The position numbers and the translations under genes are program-made. From 39-52-133 sp036523795 (GTDB lineage Bacteria > Pseudomonadota > Gammaproteobacteria > Burkholderiales > Gallionellaceae): a stretch of 64,000 bases of DNA. The stretch spans positions 21,187-85,186 of the forward strand of contig DATDDN010000038.1 in the NCBI GenBank assembly GCA_036523795.1. The letters are read 5' to 3'. Shown here in pieces: positions 35,159 through 42,484 of this stretch (position 1 is its first letter; each line of letters opens with the position of its first letter). Below the pieces are notes generated by a model, which did not search any database, was not told the origin of the DNA, and saw only the letters and a list, made by a program, of their open reading frames with translations.

Positions 35159-36520
35159 TCAGGCCAGGTTGTAGCGCTTCAGTTTGCGATACAGGGTACG
35201 TTCGCTGATTCCGAGCGTGTCCGCGACATGCCGGCGATGGCCGTTGTAGCTGCGCAGCAGCTTGGCGATGTGTTCGGCCTCAAGCTCCGCCATGGAGGAG
35301 GAAGGCGTCTTGCTCTCGCTGGCTTCGCGGATCACCTCAACCGGGATTTCGTGGCGTGTCATGTCCACGCCGCGGCTCGGGCGCTGCCCGCCGAAATGAA
35401 TGTTGGCGGCATTGATTATGCCGTGGTTGCTCTCCGCTATCGCCTTGAGCAGGATATTCTTCAGTTCGCGGATGTTGCCGGGGAAGGCATAGCTCTGCAG
35501 TTTTGCCAGCGCCTCATCGGTAAATTTGCAGTGCGGCATGCCCACGCGGGTAATGCGCTTGAGAATGGCCTGTGCCAGCGCCGGAATGTCGCTGTTGCGC
35601 TCGCGCAGGCTGGGCAGACGCATGTCGATACCGGCAATGCGATAATAAAGATCCTGACGAAACTCCCCTGCCTGCACCTTCTTCAGCAGATCATTGTTGG
35701 TCGCCGAAATCAGGCGCACGTCGGCGCGCAATGTTTCCGTACCGCCGATGCGCCTGAATTCACCGCTCTCCAGCACGCGCAGCAGCTTGGCCTGCATGAA
35801 CAAGGGCATGTCACCGATCTCGTCGAGGAACAGCACGCCCTTGTCGGCCAGTTCGAACAGGCCCTGCTTGCGTCCGACGCAGCCGGTGAACGCTCCGCGC
35901 TCGTGGCCGAACAGCTCATCTTCGAACATGTCCACGGCGATCGAAGCACAGTTCACCACGATCAGGGGCTGGTTGCGTCGCACCGACCGATTGTGGATGT
36001 ATTGTGCGGCCAGCTCCTTGCCCACACCGCTCTCACCCAGCAGCAGGATGGGCGCATCCGATTCGGCCGCGCGCGTCAGGTGCTCCAGGCAGGCCAAAAA
36101 GGCGGGCGAGTTGCCCACCATCTGCATGTCCTTGCACAGCAATTCGTCTGAGCTGGCTATGGGGTACACCGCCTCTCCCAGGTAACGCTTGTTGCCCTTG
36201 CCCACGATGGGATGCCCCTTGATGCGCACGTGCTCAGGACGGTTGTGGCTGTCGAAATGGGTATGCGTCACTTCATGCAGGCGGCCGGTGCGAAACACCT
36301 CCTGATGCGGGCAATCCTCGCCGTTCTGGTGACAGGGCACGGGTGACAGGTGCGACACCTCATGGCAGTAACGCCCGACCACTTTTTCTCGATCCACCCC
36401 GTAGTTTGCACAATAAGCCTGATTGGCTGCGACGATGCGGTAGTCCTCGTCAATCAGCACGAAGGGATTTTCCTGCACATCAATCACTGACTGCAGCTCG
36501 GGGGAGATCGGGGTATTCAT
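35159..36520 (-). CDS. PAS-containing sigma-54 transcriptional activator of the sqr locus
   Basis: 453 residues from the ATG at 36520 (GGAG upstream). Domains: an N-terminal PAS sensor (ENPFVLIDEDYRIVAANQAYCANYGVDREK) with a cysteine-rich loop, HEVSHLSPVPCHQNGEDCPHQ, then AAA+ with GESGVGKE and the sigma-54 loop GAFTGC (ERGAFTGCVG), and a Fis-type helix-turn-helix (RRHVADTLGISERTLYRK). The phosphoacceptor domain is absent, so it senses directly, perhaps through the cysteines. It is divergent from sqr, and the intergenic region carries matching palindromes and a -24/-12 promoter. Confidence 0.88.
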   Translation of the reverse strand: MNTPISPELQSVIDVQENPFVLIDEDYRIVAANQAYCANYGVDREKVVGRYCHEVSHLSPVPCHQNGEDCPHQEVFRTGRLHEVTHTHFDSHNRPEHVRIKGHPIVGKGNKRYLGEAVYPIASSDELLCKDMQMVGNSPAFLACLEHLTRAAESDAPILLLGESGVGKELAAQYIHNRSVRRNQPLIVVNCASIAVDMFEDELFGHERGAFTGCVGRKQGLFELADKGVLFLDEIGDMPLFMQAKLLRVLESGEFRRIGGTETLRADVRLISATNNDLLKKVQAGEFRQDLYYRIAGIDMRLPSLRERNSDIPALAQAILKRITRVGMPHCKFTDEALAKLQSYAFPGNIRELKNILLKAIAESNHGIINAANIHFGGQRPSRGVDMTRHEIPVEVIREASESKTPSSSMAELEAEHIAKLLRSYNGHRRHVADTLGISERTLYRKLKRYNLA

Positions 36521-36537
36521 GGGCGGCTCCTGACAAT

Positions 36538-36591
36538 GTGTCATGACACGAACAACAATTCTAATATAAAGCTGTCAAATTGGCATGACAG
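36538..36591 (+). promoter_or_regulatory. Paired palindromes upstream of sqr (enhancer candidates)
   Basis: GTGTCATGACAC is a perfect 12-bp palindrome at 36538-36549. A second copy of its core, TGGCATGACA at 36581-36590 (nine of ten identical to TGTCATGACA), lies 42 bp away, four helical turns. Around it CTGTCA-N8-TGACAG also forms an inverted repeat. They sit 60-120 bp upstream of the -24/-12 element, the usual place for a sigma-54 activator site. The first also overlaps the leader of the divergent activator gene. Confidence 0.7.
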
Positions 36592-36651
36592 ATATACTGT
36601 TTACAGCCCAAACTGGATGCAAAATACAATGAAATCATGCAGATAATTATC

Positions 36652-36668
36652 TGGCACACCATTTGCTT
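36652..36668 (+). promoter_or_regulatory. Sigma-54 (-24/-12) promoter of sqr
   Basis: TGGCACACCATTTGCTT has GG at 36653-36654 and GC at 36665-36666, the required 10-bp spacing, and agrees with the full TGGCAC-N5-TTGCT consensus. The predicted start is about 80 bp before the sqr ATG. Confidence 0.88.
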
Positions 36669-36757
36669 ATAACAAAACGTGACAATGCAATCACAATGGC
36701 AGAGATGTAGCAGTCAACTTTTTAATGATAAATCAATAGAGGCACAGGAGAGAGAAA

Positions 36758-38032
36758 ATGGCACACATCGTCATCATTGGCGCAGGTATCGGCGGCTTGC
36801 CTATGGCCTACGAAATGCGCGAGAACGCACGCCCCACCGACAAGATTACCGTCATTTCGAACAACCCCAAGTTCCACTTCGTTCCCTCGAATCCGTGGGT
36901 GGCCGTGAACTGGCGCACTCGTGACGATATCGAGATGGAGCTCGCCCCGGTTCTGGCGCGCAAGAAGATCGATTTCATCGGCGTTGGCGCCAAGCGTGTC
37001 CACCCCGAAAAGAATCAGGTCGAACTGGACAATGGCGATGTCGTTGACTATGACTTCCTGGTGATTGCCACCGGCCCCAAACTGGCCTTCGAGGAAGTGG
37101 AAGGCCTGGGCCCCAAGGGCCACACCCAGTCTGTGTGCCACATCGACCACGCGGTCGAGGCAGAAAAAGCCTGGCAGGAATTCGTGAAGAGCCCGGGCCC
37201 CATCGTGGTGGGCGCGGTGCAGATGGCTTCGTGCTACGGCCCGGCTTATGAATTTGCCGCCATCATGGACACCGACCTGCGTCGCCGCAAGCTGCGCGAC
37301 AAGGTGCCAATGACCTTCGTGACTGCCGAGCCCTATATCGGCCACCTGGGCCTGGGCGGTGTGGGCGACTCCAAGGGCATGATGGAATCCGCCCTGCGCA
37401 GCCGCCACATCAAGTGGATCTGCAACGCCAAGACCACCAAGATCGAAGCAGGCAAGATGTACGTCACCGAGCACAACGATGACGGCACACCCAAGAAGGA
37501 ACACGTGCTGGACTTCAAATACTCCATGATGCTCCCTGCGTTCAAGGGCATCGACGCCGTATTCGGCATCGAAGGCCTGACCAACCCGCGTGGCTTCATC
37601 CTGATCGACCAGCATCAGCGCAATCCGAAATTCAAGAACATCTACTCGGTGGGCGTATGCGTGGCCATTCCTCCGGTGGAAGCCACTCCGGTACCAACCG
37701 GTGCACCCAAGACCGGCTACATGATCGAGTCCATGGTGACCGCCACTGCGCACAACATCCGTTCCGAGCTGGATGGCAAGGAACCGGAAGAGCGCGCCAC
37801 CTGGAACGCCGTGTGCCTGGCCGACTTTGGCGACACCGGCATTGCTTTCGTGGCCCTGCCGCAGATCCCACCACGCAACGTGAACTGGTTCTCCGAAGGC
37901 AAATGGGTACACATGGCCAAGGTCGCGTTCGAGAAATACTTCATGCGCAAGATGCGTATCGGCACTTCCGAACACGTGTTCGAGAAGGTACTGCTGAAGG
38001 CAGTCGGCATCATGAAGCTGAAGGAAAAGTAA
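36758..38032 (+). CDS. sqr: Sulfide:quinone oxidoreductase
   Basis: 424 residues, close in order and spacing to Acidithiobacillus ferrooxidans SQR. FAD-binding MAHIVIIGAGIGGLPMAYEM, FHFVPSNPWVAVNW, LVIATGPKLAFEEV and TPVPTGAPKTGYMIESM. The three catalytic cysteines are present at 127 (QSVCHID), 159 (MASCYGPAYEF) and 353 (NAVCLADFGD). It oxidises sulfide to polysulfide and reduces quinone at the inner face of the membrane periphery; a C-terminal amphipathic segment (KVAFEKYFMRKM) should anchor it. Transcribed from a sigma-54 promoter. Confidence 0.93.
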   Translation: MAHIVIIGAGIGGLPMAYEMRENARPTDKITVISNNPKFHFVPSNPWVAVNWRTRDDIEMELAPVLARKKIDFIGVGAKRVHPEKNQVELDNGDVVDYDFLVIATGPKLAFEEVEGLGPKGHTQSVCHIDHAVEAEKAWQEFVKSPGPIVVGAVQMASCYGPAYEFAAIMDTDLRRRKLRDKVPMTFVTAEPYIGHLGLGGVGDSKGMMESALRSRHIKWICNAKTTKIEAGKMYVTEHNDDGTPKKEHVLDFKYSMMLPAFKGIDAVFGIEGLTNPRGFILIDQHQRNPKFKNIYSVGVCVAIPPVEATPVPTGAPKTGYMIESMVTATAHNIRSELDGKEPEERATWNAVCLADFGDTGIAFVALPQIPPRNVNWFSEGKWVHMAKVAFEKYFMRKMRIGTSEHVFEKVLLKAVGIMKLKEK

Positions 38033-38076
38033 GAAGCTATTAGCGGCCCCTGCGGCCTGAAAAGTTGCACTCCCTT

Positions 38077-38117
38077 GGGGGCAGGTGTGTACCAACACCC
38101 TGCCCCACTTTTTTTCC
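38077..38117 (+). terminator. Terminator after sqr
   Basis: GGGGCAGG-TGT pairs with ACA-CCCTGCCCC around a short loop with one bulge, followed by ACTTTTTTT. A plausible Rho-independent end of the sqr transcript. Confidence 0.75.
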
Positions 38118-38265
38118 GCAGGTTGCACACGAATAAACAATTGTTTTATATTTGATTTCTTGCTCAACGACAGGTGCTTGCAGTCGTTTCAAATATGTAA
38201 TAATGAACCTACAGAAAGCAGGCTTACTCAGTTCCAGTCTCGAATACCAGGGAGAAAATAAAAAA

Positions 38266-38700
38266 ATGGATCAGCTTTTTTCCGAGCAGTGGATGATTGC
38301 GTTGAAGAACAAATGGAACAGCTCGCCCCAGCTGTATGAACCGTTGCAGAAGGCCCATTTCTCGGCGCGCATCGGTTACGGTTTCAAGGGGGAGCCCAGG
38401 GCCCGCGGCCTGCTCGCCATCGTCGACGGCCTGGTCATGCAGGCCGGCGCCATGGATGATGGGGAGCTGGATTGGGATCTGCGTGCCTCACCAGAGAACT
38501 GGACCAGCTGGATTGAAAACGGTTTTGGCCTGACCAAGCTGGGGCCCGCCATCGCAACCATGGCGCTGGAGTTTGCCAAAGGGAATTACCGCCAGATGAT
38601 ACAGAATCCTTCCCTCAGCCAGCCGTTCATGCAGCACTTCCAACTGATGGCCGAAATCAGTGGCGCTGGGGCAGGCAAGAAGGGGAAGTCTTGGTTTTAG
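38266..38700 (+). CDS. SCP2-like domain protein
   Basis: 144 residues from MDQLFSEQWMIALKNKWNSS; GGGAG lies 11 bp upstream. The central ARGLLAIVDGLVMQAGAMDDGELDWDLRASPENWTSWIENGFG is similar to the SCP-2 sterol-transfer fold, and the end (LVMQ...FMQHFQLMAEISG) is helical. SCP2-like proteins bind hydrophobic ligands or act in electron and lipid metabolism. It lies downstream of sqr on the same strand but after a terminator and 230 bp, so linkage is uncertain. Confidence 0.7.
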   Translation: MDQLFSEQWMIALKNKWNSSPQLYEPLQKAHFSARIGYGFKGEPRARGLLAIVDGLVMQAGAMDDGELDWDLRASPENWTSWIENGFGLTKLGPAIATMALEFAKGNYRQMIQNPSLSQPFMQHFQLMAEISGAGAGKKGKSWF

Positions 38701-38722
38701 GCCTGACGCATGCGCGCCGCGT

Positions 38723-38757
38723 AAAAAAACGGATCAGGAACCCTGATCCGTTTTTTT
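38723..38757. terminator. Bidirectional terminator
   Basis: AAAAAAACGGATCAGG pairs with its complement CTGATCCGTTTTTTT over a 4-base loop, between the convergent SCP2-like and Arg/Asp-repeat genes. A near-ideal terminator on both strands. Confidence 0.92.
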
Positions 38758-38774
38758 CCGGTCCGCGTCGCCGA

Positions 38775-39179
38775 TCAGCGGCGGCCTGCCCTGCGCACAT
38801 CGTGACGGCGATCCTTGCGGTCCTGGTGCAGATCGCGGCGATCTTCATTGCGCTCACGTACGTCCTGGTGTACTTCGCGGCGATCCTTGCGGATGTCGGA
38901 ATTGTCTCGGGCGAGTTCCCTGCGCTCCTTGGCTGCGCCGGCCTTGTCGCCTGCACGCACGTCCTGGCGCAGCTCGTGGCGATCTTCATTGCGCTCCCGA
39001 ACATCCTGACGCAGATCGCGACGATCCTGGCGCACATCCTGATTGTCGCGGCGAATATCTCGCTTGTCAGCGCGAATATCCCTGGTGTCCTGCTTGATGC
39101 CGCCGTCAGCCGCGTGCGCCAAAGGCAGTGCCAATATGGTCAATGCTGCGCTCAGTGCAACCCAGATTTTCTTTTGCAT
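38775..39179 (-). CDS. Secreted Arg/Asp-rich heptad-repeat protein
   Basis: 134 residues. The signal peptide is MQKKIWVALSAALTILALPLAHA (cleavage ALA-AD). The mature part is built from a seven-residue unit of the type D-R-R-D-I/L-R-Q: RDIRADKRDIRRDNQDVRQD, then RRDLRQDVRERNEDRHELRQD, RREVHQDVRERNEDRRDLHQD. Strictly alternating acidic and basic residues predict a single long alpha helix, perhaps a coiled coil. It is soluble and periplasmic. Function is unknown; similar repeats are seen in other betaproteobacterial periplasmic proteins. Confidence 0.8.
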   Translation of the reverse strand: MQKKIWVALSAALTILALPLAHAADGGIKQDTRDIRADKRDIRRDNQDVRQDRRDLRQDVRERNEDRHELRQDVRAGDKAGAAKERRELARDNSDIRKDRREVHQDVRERNEDRRDLHQDRKDRRHDVRRAGRR

Positions 39180-39219
39180 GATGCCTCCAATGATTTCTCA
39201 AAAATGTTGTGGTGTAGCG

Positions 39220-40551
39220 CTACTGAGGCAATAACGCCCCACCGGACCTGCGGTTGACATCAGGCACAAACGCCACACTGACGGAGGTCTTTCCAGCCAC
39301 CGTTGGCTGCTGCAACCGCAGCGTGCTGAACGGCGTTTGCAACTGCACGGGAAAAGCCAGTGCATGATCGCTCCACGCCATCCACAGATATTCGGGGAGA
39401 TAGCGCACGAAGCGATAATGGATGCTGGGGTCCACCTCCCGCTTGAATTGCCGCGTGCTCTCGTCATAGCCCTGTTTGGACACCTCGATGCCCTTGGCAA
39501 TGCTGGCCGCGGCGATCAACAGGCCCAGTTTAAGGGCGGCATCGGCACCTGAGCCGCCCGACTGCACCCCGGCATACATGATGGCGCCGCCCAGCACCGT
39601 CCCCCCCAGGCCAATCGCAATTCCGGCGCCGGTGGTAGCCGCAATGCGCATCGATGCGACGCTGCCGCTCATTGCCACCTTGCCGCCGTAGGCCGAGTCG
39701 AGAATCAGCTCGTGCAGCTCGCTCTCGCGCACCAGATGACGCTCGTACCAGGGAGCCGCACTGGGCGACAGATAAGCCGGAATGATTTCGCCGTTCTGGT
39801 CGCGCAGCGAAAGCGTGCTGCGTTGGCCGCGCAGCCTGAACTCGACTCGCCGCTCCGAGCGCAGCGGATTAGCCCGGAACTCGGGGCTCCACAGCACCTC
39901 AGGTCCCGGGCCGCCGAGAATCATGAACAGCTGCGCCGGAGCCTTGTCGCGCTGCGCCAGGTCCCTGGCCCACGTCAGGCTGTTGTCCATCATCCATGCA
40001 GCGCGTAAATCCACCTGCGCCTCGCGCCACTCGCCACACATGGCCCACAGTCCCGCCAGGACCAGACGCATGGCCGGATCATCGAAATGCCCGTTCGGAC
40101 TCCACGGCAGCGACAGCAGGCTGCTCGCTTCGCGTGCCTCCACGCAGGCGGCCTCAGGCTGCCCCTGCAGCGAATATCCCCAGCTCAGCAGGAAATGCAG
40201 CCAGATCACCTCATGCTCGGAAGCGTAATAATCTTCCGGGGTCTGCAGGTAGAAGAAAGTCTTGGCCTCACGCGTCACGTGGTAGCGCACGCGGTCCTCC
40301 AGTACGTCAGCCTGCTGCTGCAGCGCCTTGATCTGCGGCTTGCCCTGGATCAGGTTGAGATACGACTTCTCCATGGTGGTGATGAAGGTCCTCTCTTCAG
40401 CACCGCGTGGAAAATTGAGCAATGCCTCATCGACATCTCCCTTGAGGAAATACTGCTGGCTTCTCTGGTAGTCCTGCTTGCTGAGCAAGCTGGTCTGACT
40501 GCATCCGGCGAGCAGCAGCAAGAAGGTGAGACTGAGTGAACGGAAAACCAT
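39220..40551 (-). CDS. Exported lipoprotein (COG3014-like)
   Basis: 443 residues. Lipobox LLLLAGCSQT at residues 11-20 after a short signal peptide, so the protein is probably an outer-membrane lipoprotein. A TPR-like helical N-terminal half (YLNLIQGKPQIKALQQQADVLEDRV) is followed by a Gly-rich central segment IAATTGAGIAIGLGGTVLGGAIMYAGV. A role in assembly of a surface structure is possible. It lies on the same strand as dedA, 75 bp after it. Confidence 0.75.
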   Translation of the reverse strand: MVFRSLSLTFLLLLAGCSQTSLLSKQDYQRSQQYFLKGDVDEALLNFPRGAEERTFITTMEKSYLNLIQGKPQIKALQQQADVLEDRVRYHVTREAKTFFYLQTPEDYYASEHEVIWLHFLLSWGYSLQGQPEAACVEAREASSLLSLPWSPNGHFDDPAMRLVLAGLWAMCGEWREAQVDLRAAWMMDNSLTWARDLAQRDKAPAQLFMILGGPGPEVLWSPEFRANPLRSERRVEFRLRGQRSTLSLRDQNGEIIPAYLSPSAAPWYERHLVRESELHELILDSAYGGKVAMSGSVASMRIAATTGAGIAIGLGGTVLGGAIMYAGVQSGGSGADAALKLGLLIAAASIAKGIEVSKQGYDESTRQFKREVDPSIHYRFVRYLPEYLWMAWSDHALAFPVQLQTPFSTLRLQQPTVAGKTSVSVAFVPDVNRRSGGALLPQ

Positions 40552-40626
40552 TTGACCTGCATCTCCCTGTGAGGCGAATCACCTCTTCCTGTCAGGCCCT
40601 TCCCGGCGGGCAGGCAGGTCGGCGAA

Positions 40627-41268
40627 CTAGTTGTTCGCCCTGCGCTGGCGCAGGAACTCGCGTAACGCCGGCACAAAGGACAGCACAATGATACCGACGA
40701 TCATCAAGGTGAGATTGTCCTTGACCACCGGAATATTGCCGAAAAAGTAACCGCCCAGCACGAAGAAACCGATCCACGCCATGCTGCCCAGCGCGCTGAA
40801 CATCAGGAAGATACGGTAGCGCATGCTGCCGATGCCGGCCACGAATGGCGCGAATGTCCGCACGATGGGGAGAAAGCGCGCGAAGATGATGGTCTTGCCG
40901 CCATGCTTCTCGTAGAAGGCATGGGTCTTGTCCAGGTGCTCGCGCTTGAGCCAGCGCCCGTTGGCATGGTGCACCAGACGCTTGCCGATCAGGCGGCCGA
41001 TCCAGTAGTTGGTATTGTCACCCGAGAACGCCGCCAGCATCAGCAGCGGCAACAGCCACTGCACCTGCAACGAGCCCATGCCGGCGAGCGCACCTGCCAC
41101 AAACAGCAAGGAATCACCGGGCAGGAACGGCGCCACCACCAGCCCGGTCTCGCTGAAGATGATCAGGAACAGGATGGCGTAGATCCACACGCCGTACTGC
41201 TGGGTCAGCGCCAGCAGATGGGCGTCCAGGTGCAGCACCAGGTCCACCAGGGTATGCAGCAGTTCCAT
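40627..41268 (-). CDS. DedA-family membrane protein
   Basis: 213 residues with the DedA/SNARE-associated domain: GLVVAPFLPGDSLLFVAGALAG, GDNTNYWIGRLIGKRLVHH, FYEKHGGKTIIFARFLPIVRTFAPFVAGI. The arginines and acidic residues of the FARFLPIVRTFAPF motif are the conserved core. Members are undecaprenyl-phosphate or lipid translocases. The ATG overlaps the secF stop by 1 bp (TGATG). Confidence 0.92.
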   Translation of the reverse strand: MELLHTLVDLVLHLDAHLLALTQQYGVWIYAILFLIIFSETGLVVAPFLPGDSLLFVAGALAGMGSLQVQWLLPLLMLAAFSGDNTNYWIGRLIGKRLVHHANGRWLKREHLDKTHAFYEKHGGKTIIFARFLPIVRTFAPFVAGIGSMRYRIFLMFSALGSMAWIGFFVLGGYFFGNIPVVKDNLTLMIVGIIVLSFVPALREFLRQRRANN

Positions 41269-42374
41269 CAGGGCAGCACTTCTTCCGCTTCAGTTCTCTC
41301 CGGCTTGATGAAGTCTTCGCGCGACACGCCGAACATCATCAGCAGGGGGCTGGCCACCAGCACCGAGGAGTAGATACTGAACAGGATGCCGATGGTCAGC
41401 GCCAGCGCGAAGTAATGCAGCGTCTCGCCGCCGAGGAACAGCATGGCGGTCACCATCATCTGGGTGCAGGCATGGGTGATGATGGTGCGTGACATGGTGC
41501 GTGTGATCGCATTGTCGATGATCTCGTGCACCTCGGTCTTGCGCATCTTGCGGAAGTTCTCGCGTATCCGGTCGAACACCACCACCGACTCGTTCACCGA
41601 GTAGCCCAGCACCGCCAGCACCGCTGCCAGCACGGACAGGGAGAATTCCCACTGGAAGAAAGCGAAGAAGCCGAGGATGATCACCACGTCGTGCAGGTTC
41701 GCGATGATCGCCGCCAGGCCGAATTTCCACTCGAAGCGCAGCCACAGGTAGCCGACGATGCCCAGGCTCACCAGCAGCAGCGCCATCGCGCCATTGTCCA
41801 CCAGGTCCTTGCCGACCTGCGGGCCAACGAATTCGACGCGGTTCATGACGACGCGCGCATCCTCGTCACGCGTCGCAAGCGGAACGGAACAGTCATAATC
41901 CGGGCCGTCATTGTCCTTCCAGGCCTGGTCAAATTTTACGAGACCCTCTTCCTTCTCCTTGGCGCGCGCCTCGCAATGCGAGCGGATCACCTGGGGGCAG
42001 ACCTTCTCCACCGACTCCTTGCCGACAGCTGCCTCGGCACGGCACATATTGTTGAACACCTTCTCGCTCAGCTTGGCGCCAACAGTATTTTGCTTCAGCG
42101 GCACCTGGATCAGCACGTCATGGCTGGAACCGAAATTCTGTACCAGCGCCTCCTTCAGGCCCATGTCGGCCAACTGCTCGCGCACCCGCTCGGGGTCAGC
42201 CGGCTGCGCGTAATGCATCTCCATCACGGTGCCGCCGGTAAAGTCCACACCGAAATTCAGTCCCTTGGTGGCGAGAAAGAACACTGCCAGGATGAACGTC
42301 ACCAGCGAGATAGTGGTGGTGTAGCGTCCATAGCTCATGAACGGGATGTCGTGTTTGATTCTGAAGAATTCCAT
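41268..42374 (-). CDS. secF: Protein translocase subunit SecF
   Basis: 368 residues, longer than the usual 310-320. Six TM helices and the FGVDFTGGTVMEM start and GYSVNESVVVFDRIRENF signatures are present. The extra length is an insertion of about 55 residues in the first periplasmic loop with four cysteines (NNMCRAEAA, EKVCPQVIRSHCEAR, YDCSVPL). It drives the proton-dependent late step of Sec export with SecD. It is separated from secD by a strong hairpin repeat. Confidence 0.95.
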   Translation of the reverse strand: MEFFRIKHDIPFMSYGRYTTTISLVTFILAVFFLATKGLNFGVDFTGGTVMEMHYAQPADPERVREQLADMGLKEALVQNFGSSHDVLIQVPLKQNTVGAKLSEKVFNNMCRAEAAVGKESVEKVCPQVIRSHCEARAKEKEEGLVKFDQAWKDNDGPDYDCSVPLATRDEDARVVMNRVEFVGPQVGKDLVDNGAMALLLVSLGIVGYLWLRFEWKFGLAAIIANLHDVVIILGFFAFFQWEFSLSVLAAVLAVLGYSVNESVVVFDRIRENFRKMRKTEVHEIIDNAITRTMSRTIITHACTQMMVTAMLFLGGETLHYFALALTIGILFSIYSSVLVASPLLMMFGVSREDFIKPERTEAEEVLP

Positions 42375-42411
42375 ATTTCGATCACCTAAATAATCTTGAA
42401 CCCACTTCAGT

Positions 42412-42468
42412 CCGCAGATTACGCAGATTTACACAGATTAAATCTGCGGCAATCTGCGTAATCTGCGG
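42412..42468. repeat. Long inverted repeat between secD and secF
   Basis: An 18-bp arm CCGCAGATTACGCAGATT (42412-42429) pairs exactly with 42451-42468; the 21-bp loop contains a further CAGATT/AATCTG pair. The phrase CGCAGATTACGCAGATT is also known as a dispersed intergenic repeat in unrelated genomes. It splits the usually contiguous secD-secF pair. Confidence 0.8.
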
Positions 42469-42484
42469 AGAAATATTGTTTGCC

